A DNA stretch of 64,000 nucleotides from Sva-07 sp963728195 (GTDB lineage Bacteria > Actinomycetota > Acidimicrobiia > Acidimicrobiales > Ilumatobacteraceae), in assembly GCA_963728195.1 (NCBI GenBank), contig CAVSIX010000002.1:1-64000 (forward strand), read 5' to 3'. A program made the translations under genes and the position numbers. Positions 24,787 through 33,341 of the stretch are shown one piece after another; position 1 is the first letter of the stretch; each line of letters starts with the position of its first letter. The notes under the pieces are model-generated. The model was not told where the DNA came from. It saw only the letters and a program-made list of their open reading frames with translations, and made no database searches.

Positions 24787-26883
24787 GTGACCAACAACGG
24801 GCAGGCGACGGTCATCAACGACCGGTACGAGATCCACAAGCGGATCGGGCGCGGCGGCATGGCCGACGTGTTCTCCGCGCGCGACCTCCTGCTCGACCGC
24901 CAGGTCGCCGTCAAGGTGCTCTTCCCCGAATTCGCCACCGACGCCAACTTCGTCGAACGCTTCCGCCGCGAGGCGCAGTCGGCCGCCAGCCTCTCGCACC
25001 CCAACATCGTCAACGTCTACGACTGGGGCAAGTACGAAGGCACCTACTTCATCGTGATGGAGGAGGTCCAGGGTCGCACGCTGGCCGAGATCCTCACGTC
25101 GAACCGCCAGCTGACGTCGAAACAGGCCGCCGAGATCGCCAGCGAGGTCGCCGCGGCACTCGGATTCGCCCACGACAACCATGTCGCCCACCGCGACATC
25201 AAGCCAGCGAACATCCTGATCGGCTCGAACGGCCAGGTGAAGGTGGCCGACTTCGGCATCGCCCGCGCGCTGAACGCACCGACCGAGTCCAACCTCACGC
25301 AGGTCGGCTCGGTGATGGGCACGGCCACCTACTTCTCGCCCGAGCAGGCCCAGGGCGCGCAGCCCGACCCGCGCAGCGACCTGTACTCGCTCGGCATCGT
25401 CATGTACGAGATGGTCGCCGGCAAGCCGCCGTTCACCGGCGAGAACCCGGTCAGCATCGCCTACAAGCAGGTGCACGATGCGCCGCAGCCGCTGGTGCAG
25501 ATCGTCGCCGACGTGCCCCGCTCGTTCGAGGCGATCGTCGCCAAGTTGCTCGCCAAGGACCCCAAGATGCGCTATCCGAGCGCAGCGGCACTGCGCGACG
25601 ACCTCCGCCGGTTCCGCAACGACGAACCGGTGCAGGCCCTGGCTGCGTTGCAGGGTGCGCAGAACCGGGCGCCGGGCATCGCCGCCGGCGCCGCTGCCGC
25701 CGGTCTCGCCGGTGCGACGACGGTGAACCCGACCACGGCGCCCACCGGGATGGTTCCCGCAGGCGCACCGCGCTCCAGCAACGTGCCCTCGACGGGCATG
25801 ATGGAAGCCGGCTACCCGACCGGCGCATCCGCGGATGCGATGTACTACGACACCAACGGGTCACGCACCGGTTGGTATGCGCTCGGCGCGTTCGTGGCGC
25901 TGATCCTGCTGGTGATCGGCGGCGTGCTGTTGTTCCAGGCCCTCAGCGGCGACGACGGCGGCCAGGAGGCCGAACAGTTCGTCCTCGACGACTACACGAA
26001 CCGGCCGCTGCCCGAAGTCACCGCCGACCTGACGGAGAAGGGCATCCGCTTCACGACCACCGCCGAGGAGAACAACCTCGTCCCGGTCAACTTCGTCCAC
26101 CGGACCAATCCGGTCGCCGGCACGCTGATCCTCCAGGACCAGATCGTCGAGGTCTTCTACAACCCCGACACCCAGCTCGTGCCGATCCCGAACGTCGTCG
26201 GTCTGTCGTCGGAGGAGGCGCGCACCCTTCTGGCCGCCGACGGATTCGCCGTCGGCGAGATCACCACCGTCGAGCGCGAGGACGTCGCCGAGGACACCGT
26301 GATCAGCAGCGATCCCGCGCCGGAGACGCCGGCGCTCCAGGGGTCGACGGTCAACCTCGTCGTGTCGGCGCCGCCGTCGAGCGTGCAGGTACCCGGCGAG
26401 GTGATCGGGATGACCGAGATCGATGCCCGAGGCGTGCTCGAGGCTGCTCCGTACGAGTTCGTCGTCACGACCGACGTCCGATCGAGCCCGACCGTGCCGG
26501 AGAACACGGTGATGGAGATCCGCCCCGGCCCCGGCGAGCTCGTCGAGATCGGCAGCGACGTGCTGATCATCGTGTCGAGTGGTCCCGAGGACGTCCGCGT
26601 CCCGGTCGTCGTCGGGCGCACCGAGGCCCAGGCCCGCAACACCCTGACCGAGATCGGCCTGATCCCGGTCGTCAGCTACCAGGACGGCAATTTCGGCGCC
26701 GCCGAGGACGGCAGGGTCATCTCCCAGAGCCTGCCGGTCGGCTCGCGGGTGCCTCCGGGGACCGAGGTCAACGTGGTGGTGGCGCGCAACACCGCCCCGC
26801 CACCGACGACCACGACGATCCCGCCGACCACCACGACGACCACGAGCCCGCCGACCACCACGACGACGACCACCATCCCCTGA
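24787..26883 (+). CDS. pknB: Ser/Thr protein kinase PknB with PASTA repeats
   Basis: The 698-residue transmembrane kinase has a catalytic domain (about 12-275) with GRGGMADVF, AVKVLF (Lys43), HRDIKPAN (catalytic Asp137), DFGIAR, and a Thr-containing activation loop ending GTATYFSPEQA. One membrane helix (about 363-385) is followed by four extracellular PASTA repeats (about 398-668) that should sense lipid II or muropeptides, then a Thr/Pro-rich tail. Mycobacteria have two kinases here (PknA and PknB); only one is present. The GTG at 24787 is about 130 bases after pbpA. The phosphatase PstP in the same cluster is its expected antagonist. Confidence 0.96.
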   Translation: MTNNGQATVINDRYEIHKRIGRGGMADVFSARDLLLDRQVAVKVLFPEFATDANFVERFRREAQSAASLSHPNIVNVYDWGKYEGTYFIVMEEVQGRTLAEILTSNRQLTSKQAAEIASEVAAALGFAHDNHVAHRDIKPANILIGSNGQVKVADFGIARALNAPTESNLTQVGSVMGTATYFSPEQAQGAQPDPRSDLYSLGIVMYEMVAGKPPFTGENPVSIAYKQVHDAPQPLVQIVADVPRSFEAIVAKLLAKDPKMRYPSAAALRDDLRRFRNDEPVQALAALQGAQNRAPGIAAGAAAAGLAGATTVNPTTAPTGMVPAGAPRSSNVPSTGMMEAGYPTGASADAMYYDTNGSRTGWYALGAFVALILLVIGGVLLFQALSGDDGGQEAEQFVLDDYTNRPLPEVTADLTEKGIRFTTTAEENNLVPVNFVHRTNPVAGTLILQDQIVEVFYNPDTQLVPIPNVVGLSSEEARTLLAADGFAVGEITTVEREDVAEDTVISSDPAPETPALQGSTVNLVVSAPPSSVQVPGEVIGMTEIDARGVLEAAPYEFVVTTDVRSSPTVPENTVMEIRPGPGELVEIGSDVLIIVSSGPEDVRVPVVVGRTEAQARNTLTEIGLIPVVSYQDGNFGAAEDGRVISQSLPVGSRVPPGTEVNVVVARNTAPPPTTTTIPPTTTTTTSPPTTTTTTTIP

Positions 26884-26902
26884 CGTCATCACGCCCACCA
26901 GT

Positions 26903-26956
26903 CCGAGAAATGCGCGGGATCGCGCGCTGAGCGGGCAGATCTGCGCACATTTCCGG
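26903..26956. repeat. Family B palindrome after pknB
   Basis: CCGAGAAATGCGCGGGATC on the left and CAGATCTGCGCACATTTCCGG on the right form a long imperfect hairpin between the convergent pknB and pabA genes. It may also act as a terminator. Related copies are at 10787-10841 and 48562-48613. Confidence 0.65.
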
Positions 26957-26970
26957 AGTTGGCAGCCGGA

Positions 26971-27558
26971 TCAGGCGGTGCGCGACAGGAAGGCTCGCAG
27001 CAGGTCGTGACCGTGGCCGGTGAGGATGCTCTCGGGATGGAACTGCACACCTTCCACCTCGAGCGTCCGGTGGCGCACTCCCATCACGACACCGTCGGCG
27101 CTGCGTGCGGTGACGACGAGATCGTCGGGGATGCTGTCGGGGGCCAGGGTGAGCGAGTGGTAGCGCGTCGCTGTGAGCGGTGACGGCAGCCCGGCGAAGA
27201 CGCCCTGGCCGTCGTGCAGGATCGGGGACGTCTTGCCGTGCATCAGCTCGGGTGCGCCGACGACGTCCGCGCCGTACACGTGGCCGATCGCCTGGTGTCC
27301 GAGACACACTCCGAACACCGGTGTGCCCTGCGCCGCGAAGACTCCGATCGCCTCGCAGATGATGCCGCTCGATTCGGGACGTCCCGGCCCCGGTGACAGC
27401 AGCACGGCATCGGGTGCCAGCGTCACCGCCTCGGCGACGGTGAGCGCATCGTTGCGCACGACGATCGGGTCGGCACCGAGCTCGCCGAGATACTGCACGA
27501 GGTTGTAGACGAAGCTGTCGTAACTGTCGATCACCAGAACGCGGGGGGCTGGTCGCAC
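26971..27558 (-). CDS. pabA: Anthranilate/aminodeoxychorismate synthase glutamine amidotransferase
   Basis: The 195-residue class I glutamine amidotransferase has LLSPGPGRP (oxyanion strand), nucleophile Cys in GVCLGHQAIG, and the catalytic His-Glu in FHPESIL. It supplies ammonia to TrpE or PabB; neither lies nearby, so tryptophan and folate roles cannot be separated (trpG is the mycobacterial name at this locus). The location between pknB and crgA is conserved in actinobacteria. The GTG start follows a CATACT box by 6 bases. Confidence 0.9.
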   Translation of the reverse strand: MRPAPRVLVIDSYDSFVYNLVQYLGELGADPIVVRNDALTVAEAVTLAPDAVLLSPGPGRPESSGIICEAIGVFAAQGTPVFGVCLGHQAIGHVYGADVVGAPELMHGKTSPILHDGQGVFAGLPSPLTATRYHSLTLAPDSIPDDLVVTARSADGVVMGVRHRTLEVEGVQFHPESILTGHGHDLLRAFLSRTA

Positions 27559-27564
27559 CGTTCA

Positions 27565-27570
27565 AGTATG
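27565..27570 (-). promoter_or_regulatory. -10 box CATACT, leaderless start for pabA
   Basis: On the minus strand CATACT is followed by 6 bases and the GTG, with no ribosome-binding site. Confidence 0.45.
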
Positions 27571-27637
27571 GAGTGCGGGAGCCCGCAGCAGGCACCATGA
27601 ACGCGCTGGCGGCGCGATCACGTATGCTCGTTGCCGC

Positions 27638-27961
27638 ATGGCTCCCCCGAAGCGAAAGACGGGCGGTGGACGGGTCACTCCCAAAGGGACGCGACCCGAG
27701 GACCGCCACGTCGGCACGACCAGCAGCGACAAGCACCACGACCATCACGACGTCGCCGCGTCGTCGCGCTACACGCCCAAGGCGCAGCGCCGCCAGCTCA
27801 TCCCGCCGAACTGGATCCCCGTGATCATGCTGGTGCTGCTGATCGGCGGCGGTGTGATGATCATGCTGCGGTATCTCGTCTTCACCGACAGCAACGTCCC
27901 GACGCTGATCGGCCTCGCGATGATCCTCGGCGGGCTCTACACCGCCACCAAGTGGCGGTGA
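27638..27961 (+). CDS. crgA: Cell division protein CrgA
   Basis: The 107-residue protein has a basic, His/Lys-rich cytoplasmic N-terminus (MAPPKRKTGGGRVTPKG) and the characteristic SSRYTPKAQR-NWIPVIMLVLL start of the first of two membrane helices (about 60-80 and 87-105). CrgA recruits and stabilises FtsI/PBP3 and other divisome proteins and influences FtsZ ring formation. The position next to the pknB cluster is conserved in actinobacteria. A TATGCT box lies 9 bases before the ATG. Confidence 0.94.
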   Translation: MAPPKRKTGGGRVTPKGTRPEDRHVGTTSSDKHHDHHDVAASSRYTPKAQRRQLIPPNWIPVIMLVLLIGGGVMIMLRYLVFTDSNVPTLIGLAMILGGLYTATKWR

Positions 27962-27982
27962 CGTCCGCCCGGTCCGCTCTGC

Positions 27983-28020
27983 GATGAGCACCGCTCCCCG
28001 ATCGGGCCGTTTCGCTCGTC
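27983..28020. repeat. Single degenerate 38-nt family A palindrome
   Basis: It begins GATGAGCACCG and ends CGTTTCGCTCGTC. It has the family length and outline but more mismatches, and no partner 61 bases away. It lies 21 bases after crgA. Confidence 0.6.
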
Positions 28021-28051
28021 GCCGCACCACATCGGTGTGATTTCCCCCAGG

Positions 28052-28073
28052 TTGTCCACAGTTCTGTGGACAA
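28052..28073. promoter_or_regulatory. Inverted pair of perfect DnaA boxes
   Basis: TTGTCCACA, a GTTC spacer and TGTGGACAA are two exact copies of the actinobacterial DnaA box consensus (TTGTCCACA) facing each other, between crgA and the convergent gene at 28099. The crgA-pknB locus lies near oriC in mycobacteria. The element could titrate DnaA or be an origin outlier. The arms also form a 10-bp hairpin, so a terminator role is the alternative. Confidence 0.6.
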
Positions 28074-28098
28074 GGTCACTGCGGGTCGTCGCGACGCT

Positions 28099-28365
28099 TC
28101 AGTCGTAGAGCGGTGCGATCTCGGTCATGTCCTCGAGGCAGTGCCGCGGGGGCGGCGGATCCTCGTCAGGGGCCATCGTCAACCTCAGCTCCACCCCGCA
28201 GACATCGCACCGATACCTGCGGTTCACCCTGCGCAGTTCACCCGTCGGTGGAGGCTCCGGCGGCATCGAGGTCATGCTCCGCAGCATCATGATGCCGGTT
28301 TTCCACAGGACGTAGCCGAGCACCAGTCCCACGCCGACCCAGATGACGGTCGAGAAGTCGGGCAC
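28099..28365 (-). CDS. Small membrane protein with C-terminal Cys pair, unknown
   Basis: The 88-residue product has one N-terminal membrane helix (about 6-28: TVIWVGVGLVLGYVLW), then a soluble part with YRCDVCGVELRL and a later RHCLEDM, suggesting a half or full zinc ribbon. I do not recognise a family. The GTG at 28365 gives the helix a proper N-terminus. It is divergent from the acyl-CoA ligase gene at 28424. Confidence 0.65.
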   Translation of the reverse strand: MPDFSTVIWVGVGLVLGYVLWKTGIMMLRSMTSMPPEPPPTGELRRVNRRYRCDVCGVELRLTMAPDEDPPPPRHCLEDMTEIAPLYD

Positions 28366-28411
28366 CGGGTCACGCTACCCGTTGGTGGTTTCCTCGGGTC
28401 GCCGCCCATGT

Positions 28412-28417
28412 GACAAT
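28412..28417 (+). promoter_or_regulatory. -10 box GACAAT, leaderless start for 28424
   Basis: GACAAT followed by 6 bases and the ATG, with no Shine-Dalgarno sequence. Confidence 0.5.
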
Positions 28418-28423
28418 GAACAC

Positions 28424-30244
28424 ATGAGCTCATTGACAACTCTTTCGTCCATCGCCGAGGTCGACGCCGTCGCCGCCGGTCGCACCGTGCCACGTGAGTT
28501 CCTCGACCTGGTACGAGCCCATCCATCGTCACCCGCCCTGCACTCGATGCGCGGCGACGGTGGCTGGAACGTCTGGACGATGCAGGAGTTCGCGGACCAG
28601 GTCGCACGTTGCGCCGCCGGCCTCGCCGCAGTGGGGCTCGGTACCGGCGACCGGATGTTGCTGATGATGCGCAACCGCCCCGACTTCCACTGGTTCGACG
28701 CCGCTGCCCAGTTCCTGCGCGCGACGGCGGTGAGCATCTACAACTCCTCGTCGCCCGAGGAAATCGAATACCTCGCCGGTCATGCCGAAGCGCGCGTCGC
28801 CATCGTGGAGGACGCCGGATTCCTCGAGCGGATCCTGAAGGTGCGCAGCGGGTTGCCGGCGCTCGAGCGGATCTACGTGATCGAGCCGCCGGACGGGCCG
28901 CTTCCCGAGGGCGTGTACGAAGCCGGAGCGTTGCTCGGCGACGACCACGCAGACCTCGATGTGCTCGCCGCATCGACCGATCCGAACGACATCGCCACCC
29001 TGATCTACACCTCCGGGACGACAGGGCCGCCCAAGGGCGTGATGATCAGCCAGTACAACATCGTGTACACGATCGAGGTCCTCGAGCGTTCGATCGACTT
29101 CGACGACTTCGTGGGGATGCGGGTCGTGTCGTACCTGCCGATGGCCCACATCGCCGAGCGGGCGGTCAGCCACTACCAGTCGATGATGCTCGGCTACAGC
29201 GTGTACTGCTGCCCCGATGCGAACCAGCTGACGACCTACCTGAAAGAGGTCCATCCGCAGCTTGCCTTCGGCGTGCCGCGCGTCTGGGAGAAGATCTACA
29301 ACGGCGTCAATGCTGCGCTTGCTGGCGATCCCGACCGCAAGGCGCAGTTCGACGACGGCGTGAACGCTGCGATCGAGATCCGACGCTCGAGTCCCGACGG
29401 TGACTTCACCGACGAGCAGCAGGCAACCCTCGATTTCCTCGACAGCGTGGCGTTCGCCAACGTGCGTGCACTCGTCGGCCTCGATGCGATCGAGTTGGCG
29501 ATCACGGGCGCCGCGCCGATCCCGGTGCCGGTCATCGAGTGGTTCAATGCGATCGGTGTACCGCTCGCCGAGATCTACGGCATGTCGGAGACGACGGGCC
29601 CGATGACGTTCTCGCCCGAACGACCCAAGATCGGGACCGTCGGGCGAGGTTGCCACGGCATGGAGGTGCGCATCGCCGACGACGGCGAGGTGATCTGCCG
29701 TGGCGGCAACGTGTTCCAGGGATACTTCAAGCAACCCGACAAGACCGCCGAGACGATCGTCGACGGCTGGTTGCACTCGGGCGACATCGGCGAGATCGAC
29801 GACGAGGGGTACATCACGATCGTCGACCGCAAGAAGGAGCTGATCATCACCTCCGGCGGCAAGAACATCAGCCCGGCGAATCTGGAAGCTGCGCTCAAGA
29901 CGATCGCCCTGGTCGGGCAAGCCGCTGCGATCGGCGACGCCCGCAAGTTCGTGTCGGCGATCCTGGTCCTCGACCCGGAGGCGACTGCGGTGTGGGCGAA
30001 GTCGCACGGCAAGGAGTCGCTCTCGCTCGCCGAACTCGCTGCCGATCCCGAGGTGATCGCCGCGGTGCAGGCAGGCGTCGACGAGGTCAACGAGCAGTTC
30101 GCCCAGGTCGAGCAGATCAAGAAGTTCACCCTCGTCGGCGAGGAGTGGATGCCCGACAGCGACATGCTGACACCGACGTCGAAGCTGAAGCGGCGCGGCG
30201 TCAACGCCCGCTACGCCGACGAGATCGAGGCGATGTACGCCTGA
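28424..30244 (+). CDS. Long-chain fatty-acid--CoA ligase (FadD15-like)
   Basis: The 606-residue AMP-forming ligase has the P-loop-like YTSGTTGPPKGVMIS, the YGMSETTGP core motif, HSGDIGEIDDEGY, DRKKELIITSGGKNISP and, near the end, the catalytic-Lys region TPTSKLKRRG. Two-domain ANL enzymes activate fatty acids as adenylates and transfer them to CoA. The long-chain type is suggested by its length and the SYLPMAHIAER motif shared with ACSL/FadD15 enzymes. No membrane segment. Likely feeds the beta-oxidation genes further right (acyl-CoA dehydrogenase, thiolase). Confidence 0.92.
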   Translation: MSSLTTLSSIAEVDAVAAGRTVPREFLDLVRAHPSSPALHSMRGDGGWNVWTMQEFADQVARCAAGLAAVGLGTGDRMLLMMRNRPDFHWFDAAAQFLRATAVSIYNSSSPEEIEYLAGHAEARVAIVEDAGFLERILKVRSGLPALERIYVIEPPDGPLPEGVYEAGALLGDDHADLDVLAASTDPNDIATLIYTSGTTGPPKGVMISQYNIVYTIEVLERSIDFDDFVGMRVVSYLPMAHIAERAVSHYQSMMLGYSVYCCPDANQLTTYLKEVHPQLAFGVPRVWEKIYNGVNAALAGDPDRKAQFDDGVNAAIEIRRSSPDGDFTDEQQATLDFLDSVAFANVRALVGLDAIELAITGAAPIPVPVIEWFNAIGVPLAEIYGMSETTGPMTFSPERPKIGTVGRGCHGMEVRIADDGEVICRGGNVFQGYFKQPDKTAETIVDGWLHSGDIGEIDDEGYITIVDRKKELIITSGGKNISPANLEAALKTIALVGQAAAIGDARKFVSAILVLDPEATAVWAKSHGKESLSLAELAADPEVIAAVQAGVDEVNEQFAQVEQIKKFTLVGEEWMPDSDMLTPTSKLKRRGVNARYADEIEAMYA

Positions 30245-30304
30245 TGGCGTCAACTGGGGTCTGGGTCGGTTCAGGTGACGACGGCTGCAGTCGACAGCGA
30301 CGGG

Positions 30305-30793
30305 TCACCCGGCCGCGGAACGGTCGGTGGAGTCGGCCGTCTCCGTCGGCTCGTCGATCCCGAACAGCGTGTCGAGGACGCGGGCGATGTGGGCGATGTC
30401 GCCATCGTCGAGATGAACGGCGAACTGCGCCTGCAACGCACGGCGGTAGCTGACGTTCATCTCACGCCACAGCCGCCGCCCGGTCCTGGTGAGCTCGACC
30501 TCGACTGCGCGCAGATCAGCACCGGGAACCTCGCGGTGCCGAGCGATCCAACCTTCCTCCTGCAGGCGATCGAGCCGTCGGCTCAAGCTCGACGGGGGCA
30601 AACGGAGGTCGGCGGCAACGTCGAGCGGTCGTGCTCGGCCGCCGAGGCGCTGCAGCGATGCCAGCACGTCGAACCAGCCGAGCGGGATGTCCCAGTCCGC
30701 CCGCAGCTCCTCGTCGAGGCCTCGCTCGATCTGACCGACCAATGCCTGCAGCCCCCGCCACGCTGCGACGCGAGACGAATCGAGGCGTGCCAT
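30305..30793 (-). CDS. MarR-family transcriptional regulator
   Basis: The 162-residue protein has the MarR winged-helix core: LDVAADLRLPPSSLSRRLDRLQEEGWIARHR (helix-turn-helix and wing) and the wing-end VELTRTGRRLWREM, between N- and C-terminal dimerisation helices. It starts 7 bases after the aminotransferase gene on the same strand, forming a three-gene unit with the FAD reductase and aminotransferase. It may control that unit in response to an aromatic or amine ligand; the ligand is unknown. Confidence 0.88.
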   Translation of the reverse strand: MARLDSSRVAAWRGLQALVGQIERGLDEELRADWDIPLGWFDVLASLQRLGGRARPLDVAADLRLPPSSLSRRLDRLQEEGWIARHREVPGADLRAVEVELTRTGRRLWREMNVSYRRALQAQFAVHLDDGDIAHIARVLDTLFGIDEPTETADSTDRSAAG

Positions 30794-30800
30794 CGGCGAC

Positions 30801-32042
30801 TCAGCTGGTGGCGCGGATCGCTGCGGCGAACGCCTGCGTCGCCTCGTTCACCTCGTCGGCGGTGACGACCAACGGCGGCATCCACCTGATCGTGCGGTTG
30901 CGGGTGCCGGCCTTCATCAGGATCACCCGGCTCTCGCGCAGACAGTGGGCCACGACGGCATCGGCACGCTCGGACGTCTCGAATTCGGTGGCCACCATCA
31001 AGCCGCGCCCCCGGACGTACAGCAGCGCCGGATCGAGCTGCTGCATCTCGCGCAGCGCATCGATCAGCTGGGTGCCGCGTGCGTGGACGTTGTCGAGGAA
31101 GCCGGGTGCGGTGAGCACGGCGATCGTCGCCAGCGCTGCAGCGCACCCGATCGGGTTGCCGTTGGTCGAGCCGCCCTGACTGCCGACACGCCAGCGGGCA
31201 TCGATCGACGCCCGCATTCCCAACGCAGCGAACGGGAACCCCGACGCAATGCCCTTGGCCATGCACAACAGGTCGGGTTCGACGTCGTGCGCATCGATGG
31301 CGAACATCCTGCCCGTGCGTCCGAAACCGCTCTGGATCTCGTCGGCGATGAACAAGATCCCGTGATCACGACAGCGTTCGGCCAGTCCGGTGATGAACCC
31401 GGCCGGTGTCGGGATGTAGCCGCGCTCGCTGATCACCGGTTCGACGACGATGGCAGCGATCTCGTCGGCGACCACCTGGGTCTGCAACAGCCGGTCGAAG
31501 CCGCGCAGCGCTCTCGTGATCTCGGCCTCCTGATCGGACGCATGAGGATCGGGGAACGGCGCCACGAAGACACCCGGCGGGAACGGTCCGTACCCCGCAC
31601 GGTCGATCGCGCGGGCTGTCGACATCGCCATCGTGAGGTGCGTCCGCCCGTGGAATGCGCCGTCGAACACGACGATGTTGTGGCGACCGGTGGCGTGCTT
31701 CGCGACCTTGACGGCGGTCTCGAGGATCTCGTCGCTCGAGTTGGCGAAGAAGAACGTCTCGATCGACGGCGGCGAGATCTCGTCGAGTTTCGCTGCCAAT
31801 GGCTCGAGGAGGTCGTGCGTGTAGACGTTCTGCTGGGCGTGGATGAAGCGGGCGGCCTGGTCGGCGATCGCCTGCACCACCTTGGGGTGACAGTGGCCGG
31901 TCGATGCCGCAGCGATGCCGGCGGTGAAATCGAGGTACTCGTTGCCGTTGACGTCGACGACACGGCACCCGCGTCCGCTGACCACCTGGAGGTCGGTCGT
32001 CTTGGCCCAGACGTTCGACGTGTGGGAACGGGCGGAACTCAT
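30801..32042 (-). CDS. Class III PLP-dependent aminotransferase (GabT-like)
   Basis: The 413-residue fold-type I aminotransferase has EYLDFTAGIAAASTGHCHPKV, FFANSSDEILETAVKVAK (the cofactor phosphate region, with SDE instead of the usual GAE/GSE), FDGAFHGRTHLTMAMS, FIADEIQSGFGRTG and the PLP Lys in CMAKGIASGFP. It most resembles 4-aminobutyrate and related omega-amino-acid transaminases; the substrate is not certain. The start at 32042 is supported by a TAGGCT box 7 bases upstream that overlaps the stop codon of the FAD reductase gene. Confidence 0.88.
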   Translation of the reverse strand: MSSARSHTSNVWAKTTDLQVVSGRGCRVVDVNGNEYLDFTAGIAAASTGHCHPKVVQAIADQAARFIHAQQNVYTHDLLEPLAAKLDEISPPSIETFFFANSSDEILETAVKVAKHATGRHNIVVFDGAFHGRTHLTMAMSTARAIDRAGYGPFPPGVFVAPFPDPHASDQEAEITRALRGFDRLLQTQVVADEIAAIVVEPVISERGYIPTPAGFITGLAERCRDHGILFIADEIQSGFGRTGRMFAIDAHDVEPDLLCMAKGIASGFPFAALGMRASIDARWRVGSQGGSTNGNPIGCAAALATIAVLTAPGFLDNVHARGTQLIDALREMQQLDPALLYVRGRGLMVATEFETSERADAVVAHCLRESRVILMKAGTRNRTIRWMPPLVVTADEVNEATQAFAAAIRATS

Positions 32043-32049
32043 CCGAACG

Positions 32050-32055
32050 AGCCTA
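32050..32055 (-). promoter_or_regulatory. -10 box TAGGCT, possible leaderless start for the aminotransferase
   Basis: On the minus strand TAGGCT, whose TAG is the stop codon of the upstream gene, is followed by 7 bases and the ATG. It could be an internal operon promoter, or chance because the stop codon supplies half the motif. Confidence 0.35.
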
Positions 32056-33312
32056 GGCGTCGAGTCCGCTGGTCGCCGCGACCGCATCGTCCCACGAGGC
32101 GCGATCGAGGAACAGCTTGCGCGTCGGCATGACCCAGCGCGGGGCGTTCACACCGAGCGCACCGTGCAGGCGGCCGTTGCGCCCGAACAGCGCGAGAAAC
32201 TTCGCATCGGCCGTCGAGCCGGCGACCACGCGTACCTCGTCGTCGGCGGCGGCACGTCCCAGGAACTGGATGCGGTGCTCGAACTGGTCGCTCCAGAAGA
32301 ACGGCAGCGGTTCGTAGGGTTCGAGTGGCTCCCCGGCCGCGAAGTGACGCAGGTTGAGCGCGACATGGGCACCCTGTTCGGCGGCGTTCGTCCAGTGCTC
32401 GACCCGCATCTCCTCGCCGAAGAGCCCGTTCGGCCAGCGCGCCACGTCGCCGGCGGCGAACACCCCCGGCACCGCCGCGCCCGACACGTCGAGCGCGTTC
32501 AGATTGGCGTCGCAGACCACGCCGTCGCGCAGGCGCAGTCCGTCTCCCTCCAACCAGTGGGTGTTCGGCGTCACGCCGATGCCGACGACGATCGCGTCGG
32601 CGGGCACGATCTCACCACTGGCCAGCCGAACCCCCTCGGAGGTGAGGCCCTCGATCAGGACGCCGCAGCGCACGTCGACGCCGTGTGCACGGTGCAGGTC
32701 GGCGATCGCTTCGCCCATCTCGGCGCCGAGCCCACGGATGAGCGGAGCCGACGCTCCTTCGAGAACCACGACGTCGTTGCCGAGCAGCTTGGCGGTCGCC
32801 GCAGCTTCGAGTCCGATGAAACCCGCACCGATCACGACGACGCGGCGACCCCCGGCACCGATCTCGCCGCGCAGGCGGAGTGCGTCATCGAGCGTGCGGA
32901 GTTCGTGGACGTGGTCGAAGCTGTCCTGGCCCGAGAGTCGGCGGGGACGGGCGCCGGTCGCGATCACCATCGCGTCGAAGCCGAGGACCGACCCGTCGGC
33001 GAGCGTGAGCTCGCGCCGCTTGGCGTCCAGGGTCGACGCAGGCGTACCGAGGCGCCACTCGACGTCGAGATCGTCGAACACGTCGGGTTGACGGAGATGG
33101 ATCCGATCGGGCTCCCACTCACCCGCCAGCAGCTTCTTCGAAAGCGGCGGCCGGTCGTAGGGCCGGTGCACCTCGTCGCCGACCACCACGATCGATGTCG
33201 CCACGTCGTGCTGCCGTAGCGATTCCGCAGCTCGCAGCCCCGCGAGCGAGGCGCCGACCACGACCACCCGATCGAGCGGATCGAACGAGATCGTGGTGTC
33301 GCTGTCGGTCAT
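32053..33312 (-). CDS. FAD-dependent pyridine nucleotide-disulfide-type reductase (ferredoxin reductase-like)
   Basis: The 419-residue protein carries an N-terminal FAD Rossmann motif (VVVGASLAGLRAAESL), the HRPYDRPPLSK motif of oxygenase-coupled NADH-ferredoxin reductases, ATGARPRRL, a second Rossmann NAD(P)H motif (VVIGAGFIGLEAA), FAAGDVARWP and a reductase C-terminal domain. Such proteins pass electrons from NAD(P)H to a ferredoxin or rubredoxin for a P450 or dioxygenase; none is adjacent. The ATG at 33312 is chosen because the Rossmann strand starts soon after; the frame is open to 33363, into the tandem repeat. Confidence 0.9.
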   Translation of the reverse strand: MTDSDTTISFDPLDRVVVVGASLAGLRAAESLRQHDVATSIVVVGDEVHRPYDRPPLSKKLLAGEWEPDRIHLRQPDVFDDLDVEWRLGTPASTLDAKRRELTLADGSVLGFDAMVIATGARPRRLSGQDSFDHVHELRTLDDALRLRGEIGAGGRRVVVIGAGFIGLEAAATAKLLGNDVVVLEGASAPLIRGLGAEMGEAIADLHRAHGVDVRCGVLIEGLTSEGVRLASGEIVPADAIVVGIGVTPNTHWLEGDGLRLRDGVVCDANLNALDVSGAAVPGVFAAGDVARWPNGLFGEEMRVEHWTNAAEQGAHVALNLRHFAAGEPLEPYEPLPFFWSDQFEHRIQFLGRAAADDEVRVVAGSTADAKFLALFGRNGRLHGALGVNAPRWVMPTRKLFLDRASWDDAVAATSGLDA

Positions 33313-33341
33313 GTCGGCAACGATGCCACGCGTCGCTGTCC

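Noticed and set aside
32050..32055. A firm separate promoter for the aminotransferase gene
   Set aside because: The TAGGCT box shares its TAG with the upstream stop codon and the genes are 10 bases apart, so co-transcription with the FAD reductase gene is the simpler reading; kept only as a low-confidence box.
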